Positions 1 through 4,095 of a stretch of 5,149 bases of DNA are shown one piece after another. Where the stretch lies: positions 1 through 5,149 of the forward strand of contig JAEMSB010000357.1 in NCBI GenBank assembly GCA_016463045.1, read 5' to 3'. Position 1 is the first letter of the stretch. Each line of letters begins with the position of its first letter. The notes below the pieces were generated by a model, which searched no databases, had not been told where the DNA came from, and saw only the letters and a list, made by a program, of their open reading frames with translations. Position numbers and translations under genes: made by a program. This DNA is from Niveispirillum sp. GTDB lineage: Bacteria; Pseudomonadota; Alphaproteobacteria; Azospirillales; Azospirillaceae.

Positions 1-489
1 GATCATGGCCCAGGGCACATCCGTGGGCCGCCCCCACAGTTCCGCATTCACGAAATTCGCCAGCCGGCCCAGCAGCAGCCCCACCGGTGCCGCACAGGCC
101 ACAAGGTCGCCCAGCGCGAAGGGCGAGAAGCCACGCCGCCAGGAGAACAGCAGGATCGCGGCGATGACCCCGGTCAGGCCGCCATGGAACGACATGCCCC
201 CATGCCAGACGCGCAGCGCCTCCAGCGGGTCATTGATATAGGTGCCGAGATTATAGAACAGGATGGAGAACAGCCGTCCGCCGATCAGGATACCGCCCGC
301 CGCCCAGACAACGAAATCGCCCAGATCATCCTCGGTCGGGCGCAGGCCGCTGTTACGCACCAGCCGGACGCAGTACCAGAGCGCAAAGGCGATGCCGGCA
401 GCATAGGCCAGCCCGTACCATTTGATAGAGATCGGACCCAGGGCCAGCGCCACAGGGTCCAGGTCGGGGAAGGGGATGGCCAAAATCAT
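1..489 (-). CDS. lgt: Prolipoprotein diacylglyceryl transferase, N-terminal 163 residues (runs off the left edge)
   Basis: Lgt is an inner-membrane enzyme that moves diacylglyceryl from phosphatidylglycerol to the lipobox cysteine of prolipoproteins, the first step of lipoprotein maturation. I translated the minus strand from the ATG at 489; the frame stays open to base 1. Visible landmarks are the start MILAIPFPDLDPVALALGP, WYGLAY near residues 24-29, GGRLFSILFYN at 70-80, HGGMSFHGG at 96-104, and the family signature GRLANFVNAELWGRP at 141-155. Arg142, Asn145 and Gly153 match the positions of Escherichia coli Arg143, Asn146 and Gly154. Hydrophobic membrane segments lie near residues 27-43, 59-78, 105-117 and 129-141. 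About 100-120 C-terminal residues should lie outside the window. An in-frame ATG at 555 is possible, but the family N-terminus fits 489 and the best promoter would start transcription downstream of 555. A modest GGGA ribosome-binding match lies just upstream. It diverges from ubiK. Confidence 0.95.
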   Translation of the reverse strand, partial: MILAIPFPDLDPVALALGPISIKWYGLAYAAGIAFALWYCVRLVRNSGLRPTEDDLGDFVVWAAGGILIGGRLFSILFYNLGTYINDPLEALRVWHGGMSFHGGLTGVIAAILLFSWRRGFSPFALGDLVACAAPVGLLLGRLANFVNAELWGRPTDVPWAMI

Positions 490-533
490 GCGATATCCCG
501 TCACGTTCCATCCCCGGCGGGGAAGACGCGACC

Positions 534-563
534 TATATAGAGGGTTGGGGATCATGACGGCAA
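534..563 (-). promoter_or_regulatory. Candidate sigma-70-like promoter for lgt
   Basis: On the minus strand TTGCCG (558-563) is followed after 18 bp by TATATA (534-539). Each matches its consensus hexamer at four of six positions. Transcription would begin near 527, giving a leader of about 38 nt before the lgt ATG at 489, and would exclude the upstream in-frame ATG at 555. It is back to back with the ubiK promoter. This is motif matching only. Confidence 0.35.
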
Positions 564-592
564 GGCGCGGGGCGGACCCGTATCTAACGCCA

Positions 593-621
593 TGGACAGG
601 GATAGGCCCTATCCCCATAAT
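593..621 (+). promoter_or_regulatory. Strong candidate sigma-70-like promoter for ubiK
   Basis: TGGACA (593-598) and CATAAT (616-621) each match the -35 and -10 consensus at five of six positions, with the preferred 17-bp spacer (599-615). Transcription would start near 628, about 20 nt before the ubiK ATG at 649. The T-rich initial transcript (629-634) leads into the AAGGGG ribosome binding site at 636-641. The spacer is entirely occupied by a palindrome, listed separately. Confidence 0.55.
599..615. promoter_or_regulatory. Perfect 17-bp palindrome filling the ubiK promoter spacer, candidate operator
   Basis: GGGATAGG and CCTATCCC flank a single central C and are perfect reverse complements. 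The palindrome begins directly after the -35 hexamer and ends directly before the -10 hexamer. A dimeric regulator bound here would compete with RNA polymerase, or, if MerR-like, would realign the promoter; MerR-type promoters usually have 19-20 bp spacers, so a repressor is likelier. It is not an obvious terminator, because the T6 run begins 13 nt later. The regulator cannot be named from this window. Confidence 0.45.
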
Positions 622-648
622 GCGGCGCTTTTTTGAAGGGGACCCGCC

Positions 649-909
649 ATGCAGGTGGAAAACAAGCTGTTCGATGATCTGGCCCGTGTTGCCAGCGGGG
701 CCATGGGTGCCATCTCCGGCATCCGGGGCGAGGTCGAAGGCCAGATTCGCCAGCAGTTCGAACGTATCCTGGCCCAGATGGACGTTGTCAGCCGGGAAGA
801 GTTCGAGGCGGTGAAGGCCGTCGCCGCCGAGGCGCGGGCCCGTCAGGAAGCGCTGGAGGAAAAGCTAGCGGCCCTGGAGGCCAGGCTTTCCAAGGCTTCC
901 GAAGGCTGA
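649..909 (+). CDS. ubiK: UbiK-family ubiquinone biosynthesis accessory factor (BMFP/YqiC family)
   Basis: UbiK-type proteins are small accessory factors of aerobic ubiquinone synthesis; in enterobacteria UbiK works with UbiJ in the soluble Ubi complex, and family members have membrane-fusogenic properties. The 86-residue product has the family's normal length and layout. An amphipathic N-terminal helical region (about residues 4-43, including LFDDLARVASGAMG) is followed by the turn MDVVSREEF (44-52). A charged heptad-like coiled coil fills about 53-82 (EALEEKLAALEARL). Start at 649 is supported by AAGGGG eight bases upstream and a good promoter. It diverges from lgt and precedes the small ORF at 992 and the YbjN gene. 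No catalytic site is expected. The role in this organism is inferred from family membership. Confidence 0.88.
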   Translation: MQVENKLFDDLARVASGAMGAISGIRGEVEGQIRQQFERILAQMDVVSREEFEAVKAVAAEARARQEALEEKLAALEARLSKASEG

Positions 910-946
910 CACGGTCCCGGCCATCGCCGGGGATCAGATCGGTTTT

Positions 947-958
947 GTTTCACGAAAC
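947..958. repeat. Short inverted repeat GTTTC-AC-GAAAC after ubiK
   Basis: The 5-bp arms at 947-951 and 954-958 are separated by 2 nt, starting 38 bp after the ubiK stop and preceded by TTTT. It is too short for a convincing terminator. The sequence superficially resembles a parS core but lacks the central TG. Confidence 0.25.
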
Positions 959-965
959 GGCAAGG

Positions 966-980
966 AACCGGAATCCGGTT
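966..980. repeat. Perfect 15-bp palindrome AACCGGAATCCGGTT
   Basis: The 7-bp arms (966-972 and 974-980) flank one central A. It lies 11 bp upstream of the ATG of the small ORF at 992 and 57 bp after ubiK ends. It could be a protein-binding site for expression of the small ORF and YbjN gene, or a short hairpin. No clear promoter hexamers surround it. Confidence 0.35.
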
Positions 981-991
981 GCGCCTGCGAA

Positions 992-1114
992 ATGGCGCTG
1001 GCACCGTATTCCTGGTGGTTCCAACGCCGACAGGGCCACGATATCTGGACACCCCGATATGTGGCCCGCCGCTTCGCCTGGGGGATGGCGCTGCGGCAGG
1101 GCATTTGGGAGTGA
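992..1114 (+). CDS. Putative 40-residue Trp/Arg-rich small protein
   Basis: I do not recognise this gene. The frame from ATG 992 to TGA 1112-1114 gives a 40-residue peptide with five tryptophans and seven arginines, including YSWWFQRRQGHDIWTPRYV and ARRFAWGMALRQGIWE. Three things suggest it is real. The composition looks like a folded or membrane-surface-associated protein rather than shadow sequence. By my count 31 of 40 codons end in G or C, as in neighbouring genes. Its stop codon sits against the ribosome binding site of the next gene, giving a 10-bp gap typical of translational coupling. Against it, the start has no good Shine-Dalgarno, and the upstream frame is open through 910-991 without a better ATG, GTG or TTG that I noticed. 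No signal peptide is seen. Function is unknown. Confidence 0.45.
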   Translation: MALAPYSWWFQRRQGHDIWTPRYVARRFAWGMALRQGIWE

Positions 1115-1124
1115 GGGGGACGGC

Positions 1125-1628
1125 ATGACGGCCTTGAATATCGAGACTCAGGCATCGACGCATAATCCGCTGGACATGCTGGAAGAGATGGTTGTCGCCA
1201 ACGAATGGCCTTTCGACCGCGTCTCCGAGGAGGAGATGGTGGTGGAGATCAATGGCCGCTGGTGCGAATACCGCCTGTTCTTCATGTGGCAGGCAGAGGT
1301 CAGTGCGATGCAGTTCTCCTGCCAGTACGACATGAAGGTGCCGCCGGGCCGTAAGAATGCCGTGGCCGAACTGCTGGCCGAGGTCAATCCCAAGATGTGG
1401 CTGGGCCATTTCGATGTCTGCCACGATCAGCACACGCCCATGTTCCGGCAGACCACCTTGCTGCGCGGTGCGCGCGGGGCCAGCTCTGAACAGCTTGAAG
1501 ACCTGATGGACATTGCCCTCTCGGAATGCGAGCGTTTCTACCCGGCCTTCCAGTTCGTGATCTGGGGCGGCAAGACCCCGGCTGAGGCCGTGTCCGCCGC
1601 CATCCTGGATACGGTGGGCGAGGCCTGA
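1125..1628 (+). CDS. YbjN-domain-containing protein
   Basis: The 167-residue product fits the YbjN family (type III secretion chaperone-like fold), widespread in alphaproteobacteria and lacking a firmly assigned biochemical role; E. coli YbjN has been linked to motility and stress phenotypes. Features include the N-terminal stretch NPLDMLEEMVVANEWPFDR (14-32), EEEMVVEINGRWCEYRLFF (35-53), a beta-rich middle with the MQFSCQYDMKVP segment (62-73), NPKMWLGHFDV (88-98) and a C-terminal helix with CERFYPAFQFVIWGGK (135-150). I chose ATG 1125 because GAGGGGG at 1113-1119 is correctly spaced and the 60 in-frame residues upstream look non-coding. The TGA of the preceding small ORF overlaps this ribosome binding site. 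The proC start follows after 72 bp, so a shared transcript is plausible. The ybjN symbol is not assigned because orthology to E. coli is uncertain. Confidence 0.88.
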   Translation: MTALNIETQASTHNPLDMLEEMVVANEWPFDRVSEEEMVVEINGRWCEYRLFFMWQAEVSAMQFSCQYDMKVPPGRKNAVAELLAEVNPKMWLGHFDVCHDQHTPMFRQTTLLRGARGASSEQLEDLMDIALSECERFYPAFQFVIWGGKTPAEAVSAAILDTVGEA

Positions 1629-1700
1629 TCAAACCGGACGGGGCCAACGCCGTCGGGGATGAACCCCGCGACCCCGCCGGATACATGGGGGAAACACCGG

Positions 1701-2507
1701 ATGAGTGCGAGTTTGCTGCTGGTCGGGTGCGGTAAGATGGGCGGGGCCATGCTGGCCGGCTGGAAAGCCGCCGGTGCCGCCGGGTCCGTGGTGGTGGTGG
1801 AGCCGTTCGGCGCGCCGCGTGGCTTGCCGGCCGATGTGCTGGTCGTCAAGGAAGCCTCTGAAATCCCGACTGATTTCACGCCCGATGCCATCATCCTGGC
1901 GGTCAAGCCGCAGATGATGGATCAGGCGCTACCCAACTATGCCCGCTATGCCGGGACGGCCCTGTTCCTGTCCATCGCGGCGGGAAAGCCCATCGCCTAT
2001 TTTGAAAAGCACCTAGGTGGGCATGCGGCCATCGTGCGTGCCATGCCCAATACGCCCGCCGCCGTGGGCCGCGGTATCAGCGCCGCCGTGCCCAATGCCA
2101 ATTGCTCCGACGCGCAGAAGGCGCTGGCCCGTACCCTGTTGTCGGCAGTGGGGGAGGTGGCCTGGGTCGCGGACGAAACCCTGCTGGACGCCGTGACGGC
2201 CTTGTCGGGCAGCGGCCCGGCCTATGTCTTCCTGCTGGTGGAAACCATGGCCAAGGCCGGTGTGGCAGCCGGCCTACCGCCGGACCTGTCGATGCAACTG
2301 GCGCGCGCCACCGTCATGGGCTCGGGCGAGCTGCTGCGCCAAAGCCACGAATCAGCCGAACAGCTTCGCCGCAATGTCACCAGCCCCAAGGGCACGACCG
2401 AAGCGGCCCTGAACGTGCTGATGGCCGAAGGGTCGGGCGGCATGCAGGACCTGCTGACCCGCGCCGTCGCCGCCGGCACCGCCCGGTCGCGTGAGCTGGC
2501 TGGTTGA
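1701..2507 (+). CDS. proC: Pyrroline-5-carboxylate reductase
   Basis: ProC reduces delta-1-pyrroline-5-carboxylate to L-proline with NAD(P)H, the final step of proline biosynthesis in the cytosol. The 268-residue length is normal for the family. The N-terminal Rossmann fold shows LLLVGCGKMGGAMLAGW (5-21, with the GxGxxG nucleotide loop at 9-14) and AVKPQ at 67-71. MPNTPA lies at 115-120. The C-terminal dimerisation and substrate domain has ALSGSGPAYVF (167-177) and the P5CR signature region NVTSPKGTTEAALNVL (225-240). I chose ATG 1701 rather than the in-frame ATG at 1659: the Rossmann strand then begins at residue 5 as in homologues, and a GGGGGA box (1687-1692) lies upstream. It follows the YbjN gene in the same direction and ends six bases before a long hairpin. 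Confidence 0.96.
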   Translation: MSASLLLVGCGKMGGAMLAGWKAAGAAGSVVVVEPFGAPRGLPADVLVVKEASEIPTDFTPDAIILAVKPQMMDQALPNYARYAGTALFLSIAAGKPIAYFEKHLGGHAAIVRAMPNTPAAVGRGISAAVPNANCSDAQKALARTLLSAVGEVAWVADETLLDAVTALSGSGPAYVFLLVETMAKAGVAAGLPPDLSMQLARATVMGSGELLRQSHESAEQLRRNVTSPKGTTEAALNVLMAEGSGGMQDLLTRAVAAGTARSRELAG

Positions 2508-2512
2508 AAACA

Positions 2513-2540
2513 ACCAAGGGTCATGAAAATGACCCTTGGT
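2513..2540 (+). terminator. Perfect 12-bp hairpin with GAAA loop directly after proC
   Basis: The arms ACCAAGGGTCAT (2513-2524) and ATGACCCTTGGT (2529-2540) pair perfectly around the tetraloop GAAA, five bases after the proC stop. The position fits a transcription terminator or 3'-end stabilising structure. No T-run follows, so intrinsic termination is not assured. It is the first of five consecutive inverted repeats and its arm resembles that of the last one, so it may instead be one end of a repeat element. Confidence 0.5.
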
Positions 2541-2541
2541 A

Positions 2542-2559
2542 CGACGGCGACTGCCGTCG
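2542..2559. repeat. Second inverted repeat, 7-bp stem
   Basis: CGACGGC (2542-2548) pairs perfectly with GCCGTCG (2553-2559) around GACT. It lies one base after the first hairpin and abuts the next palindrome, so it is part of a continuous structured array. Confidence 0.5.
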
Positions 2560-2575
2560 CGCGGCACGTGCCGCG
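2560..2575. repeat. Third inverted repeat, 16-bp perfect palindrome
   Basis: CGCGGCACGTGCCGCG is self-complementary at all 16 positions. As RNA it could fold as a 6-bp stem with loop ACGT. As DNA it could be a symmetric protein site. It directly abuts the second repeat with no spacer. Confidence 0.5.
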
Positions 2576-2584
2576 TGAAGCCAA

Positions 2585-2608
2585 GCCGCCGGATGGCGGC
2601 GCCCGGCG
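2585..2608. repeat. Fourth inverted repeat with two mutually exclusive pairings
   Basis: GCCGCC (2585-2590) pairs with GGCGGC (2595-2600) around GGAT. Alternatively CGCCGG (2587-2592) can pair with CCGGCG (2603-2608). The two stems share bases, so only one can form at a time. G+C-rich sequence gives such pairings easily, so this is the weakest member of the array. Confidence 0.35.
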
Positions 2609-2623
2609 TTTGAGGGAACATGA

Positions 2624-2657
2624 AATCAGCTTGGGTCGGTGACGACCAAAGCTGATT
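2624..2657 (+). promoter_or_regulatory. Long hairpin with GTGA tetraloop in the leader of the ybaK-like gene
   Basis: The arm AATCAGCTTGGGTCG (2624-2638) pairs with CGACCAAAGCTGATT (2643-2657) over 15 positions with one mismatch (G2633 against A2648). The loop GTGA is a GNRA-type tetraloop closed by G-C. The stem ends 25 bases before the ATG at 2683 and leaves the ribosome binding site free. Possible roles are leader stabilisation, termination of upstream transcription, or the end of a repeat element. Confidence 0.45.
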
Positions 2658-2682
2658 GGTATGGACAGGGAGTAAGGTTGGG

Positions 2683-3177
2683 ATGGCCGGACCGTTGAGC
2701 CCCAGTGCGCAGAAGATACAGAACCTTCTGAACGATCTGGGCCATCCCATCCATGTCCTGGAATTCGCTGCCTCCACCCGCACCTCGGCAGAGGCGGCGG
2801 CGGCCATCGGCTGCGATGTGGCACAGATCGCCAAATCCATCATGTTCCGCACCCGCGACACGGGCCGCCCCATCCTCGTTGTCACATCCGGCAGCAACCG
2901 GGTGAACGAGGCGTCGGTGATCCGTCATCTGGCGTCAGCGCTGGGCGGCGAGAAACTGGCCAAGGCCGATGCCGATTTCGTGCGGCAGAAGACAGGCTAT
3001 CCCATCGGCGGCGTTCCGCCCCTGGGCCACAATGTCCCGCCCATCACCCTGTTCGACCGCGACCTTCTGAACTTCACCACCGTCTGGGCCGCCGCTGGCA
3101 CTCCCAACACCGTCTTCCCCATCGCCCCCGACGCGCTGGCCAGCATTGTCGGCGGCGTGGTGGCGGAGGTGGTTTGA
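2683..3177 (+). CDS. YbaK/EbsC-family aminoacyl-tRNA deacylase
   Basis: Proteins of this family are free-standing homologues of the prolyl-tRNA synthetase editing (INS) domain; characterised members hydrolyse mischarged tRNAs such as Cys-tRNA(Pro) or Ala-tRNA(Pro). The 164-residue product is a complete single domain of usual size. It shows CDVAQIAKSIMFRT (44-57) with the conserved Lys51, LVVTSGSNRVN (65-75), GYPIGGVPPLGH (105-116) and LNFTTVWAAAGTPNTVFPI (129-147). I chose ATG 2683, preceded by TAAGG at 2673-2677, rather than a TTG at 2656 that overlaps the last hairpin arm and adds unrelated residues. It lies 175 bp after proC in the same direction; whether they share a transcript depends on the intervening hairpins. 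The exact tRNA substrate cannot be read from sequence, so no symbol is given. Confidence 0.9.
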   Translation: MAGPLSPSAQKIQNLLNDLGHPIHVLEFAASTRTSAEAAAAIGCDVAQIAKSIMFRTRDTGRPILVVTSGSNRVNEASVIRHLASALGGEKLAKADADFVRQKTGYPIGGVPPLGHNVPPITLFDRDLLNFTTVWAAAGTPNTVFPIAPDALASIVGGVVAEVV

Positions 3178-3200
3178 GGGTTACTGGTTTCCTATATATT
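3174..3200 (+). promoter_or_regulatory. Weak candidate promoter for the toxin-antitoxin operon
   Basis: TTGAGG (3174-3179, overlapping the ybaK-like stop codon) and TATATT (3195-3200) resemble -35 and -10 elements, but the 15-bp spacer is short. The A/T-rich CTATATATTGCAAAAATGG stands out from the G+C-rich surroundings. Transcription would start near 3207, leaving only about 13 nt before the toxin ATG. Confidence 0.3.
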
Positions 3201-3219
3201 GCAAAAATGGTATGGTTCG

Positions 3220-3543
3220 ATGATGTGGACGGTGCACTTCGTCGATCGGGACGTCCAAGCTGCCCTACAGGCGATGCCTGTCGATATTCGTGCTTCGTTT
3301 GCGCGGATCGTGGAACTAATGCAGACGCATGGCCTGGAGCGTGTTCACGAACCTTATGTGAAACATCTGGAGGGTAAACTCTGGGAAATGCGCATGAAGG
3401 GCAGAGATGGGATCGCCAGGGCCGTATATGTCACGGCAACAGGAAAGCGTATTGTGGTCGTCCATGTCTTTGTGAAGAAGACACAGCGTACACCCCGACG
3501 AGAGATAGACATCGCGCTGAAACGAGCAGGTGAAGTCACATGA
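3220..3543 (+). CDS. Type II toxin, phage Gp49-like / RelE superfamily (HigB-like)
   Basis: The product (107 residues from ATG 3220, or 106 from ATG 3223) fits the Gp49-like family in the RelE/ParE superfamily, mostly HigB-type mRNA interferases that act on the ribosome. Counting from 3223, WTVHFVDRDVQAALQAMP (2-19) starts the fold. YVKHLEGKLWEMRMKGRDG (45-63) is the core, where LEGKLWEMR is the hallmark. ARAVYVTATGKRIVVVHVF (65-83) gives the central strands and VKKTQRTPRREIDIALKR (84-101) the basic C-terminal helix. The start is uncertain: neither ATG has a strong ribosome binding site, and a TTG at 3199 lies in the likely -10 region. Its stop overlaps the antitoxin start by ATGA. Local G+C is lower than in the housekeeping genes (29 of 60 bases at 3421-3480, against 39 of 60 at 2221-2280 in proC), consistent with horizontal acquisition. 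Confidence 0.85.
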   Translation: MMWTVHFVDRDVQAALQAMPVDIRASFARIVELMQTHGLERVHEPYVKHLEGKLWEMRMKGRDGIARAVYVTATGKRIVVVHVFVKKTQRTPRREIDIALKRAGEVT

Positions 3544-3842
3544 GTGCAAAGACGATCCCAGCAGAGGAAATGATCCGCGAATGGCGTCAAGACCCGGCTT
3601 TTGTCGCGGCTTATGATGCCTTGGCTGATGAATTTGCCCTGGCTGACGCGATGATCCGCGCACGCACTCTAGCCGACATGACACAGGAGCAGGTGGCGAC
3701 CGCAATGGGTACAACGCAGGCAGTGGTCGCGCGACTGGAAAGTGGCCGTGTCAAACCCTCCACCCGCACGCTGGAACGGTTTGCACAGGCCACCGGCACG
3801 CGGCTGCGGATCAGCTTTGATCCCGTTGAATCTGCTTCTTAA
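3540..3842 (+). CDS. XRE-family HTH antitoxin (HigA-like)
   Basis: The 100-residue product is a DNA-binding antitoxin that should neutralise the preceding toxin by direct binding and repress the operon. The N-terminal part (about 1-40, EMIREWRQDPAFVAAYDAL) is the toxin-facing extension common in antitoxins paired with Gp49-like toxins. Residues 47-86 form the helix-turn-helix, from MTQEQVATAMGTTQAVVARL through SGRVKPSTRTLERFAQATG. The tail TRLRISFDPVESAS follows. ATG 3540 overlaps the toxin TGA in an ATGA junction, and AGGTGA at 3528-3533 inside the toxin gene is a well-placed ribosome binding site, so translation is probably coupled. Toxin-first order is the usual HigBA-type arrangement. An alternative reading as a solitary regulator is unlikely given the partner. 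Confidence 0.88.
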   Translation: MSAKTIPAEEMIREWRQDPAFVAAYDALADEFALADAMIRARTLADMTQEQVATAMGTTQAVVARLESGRVKPSTRTLERFAQATGTRLRISFDPVESAS

Positions 3843-4095
3843 CGATCAGAGCTGCAAAGCCGGCGTTTCGTTTGCGCTGGATTGCTGATTTCCATGCCTG
3901 ATTTTGCTAAAGTAAAGCTTATCAACGCCACATCTGCGCCTCCACCCGTCCGAAGCCATCGGCTGTCTGCACGGGAGATGTTCGCCTCATGGAACAGGGG
4001 TGTATTTTCTGTTTCATATGGTTGCACGGCCCCGCCTGAGTTCGGAGTGAGCCTCCGCTAGCCTCCGAACTCGAGAATGACTTAACCGGTTCCCC
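3843..4095. other. Convergent intergenic region without a recognisable gene
   Basis: This 253-bp gap separates the antitoxin gene from the oppositely oriented MocR-like gene. Its G+C is lower than the flanking housekeeping DNA (30 of 60 bases at 3901-3960). A 62-codon minus-strand frame (3839-4027) gives no recognisable protein and lacks a clear ribosome binding site. The imperfect inverted repeat ATGGAACAG (3989-3997) and CTGTTTCAT (4009-4017) matches at eight of nine positions around an 11-nt loop. A better hairpin is listed separately. The stretch may be debris of an inserted element, but I find no transposase motif or target duplication. Confidence 0.5.
4038..4072. terminator. 10-bp hairpin between convergent genes
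   Basis: GAGTTCGGAG (4038-4047) and CTCCGAACTC (4063-4072) are perfect reverse complements separated by 15 nt. The 3' side contains a direct duplication of AGCCTCCG (4050-4057 and 4060-4067). Being symmetric, it could terminate transcription from both the toxin-antitoxin operon and the MocR-like gene, whose stop is 24 bp away. No T-run follows on either strand, so factor-independent termination is uncertain. Confidence 0.4.

Noticed and set aside
490..555. Longer lgt start at the in-frame ATG at 555
   Set aside because: The extra 22 residues do not look like an Lgt N-terminus, whereas the ATG at 489 gives the typical start. The best promoter would begin transcription downstream of 555.
599..634. 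Palindrome plus T6 run before ubiK read as an intrinsic terminator
   Set aside because: The T-run begins 13 nt after the palindrome, no plus-strand gene ends upstream, and the elements fit a promoter with a spacer operator much better.
946..959. parS-like sequence TGTTTCACGAAACG
   Set aside because: The chromosomal parS consensus is TGTTTCACGTGAAACA. This site lacks the central TG, so the half-site spacing is wrong, and there is only one copy with no parAB nearby.
945..1124. N-terminal extension of the YbjN protein from ATG 945
   Set aside because: The added residues look like random translation, the strong ribosome binding site precedes ATG 1125, and a more protein-like frame (992-1114) occupies the same DNA.
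843..1433. Long minus-strand open frame antisense to ubiK and the YbjN gene
   Set aside because: It resembles no known family, overlaps well-supported genes and is expected by chance in G+C-rich DNA. Similar antisense frames opposite proC and the MocR-like gene were dropped for the same reason.
1659..1700. Longer proC start at ATG 1659
   Set aside because: It adds 14 residues ahead of the Rossmann first strand, which in homologues begins within a few residues of the N-terminus. ATG 1701 also has a reasonable purine-rich box upstream.
3839..4027. Minus-strand 62-codon frame in the convergent gap
   Set aside because: There is no recognisable motif or clear ribosome binding site, and it overlaps the antitoxin stop by a few bases. 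It was not strong enough to call even as a gene remnant.
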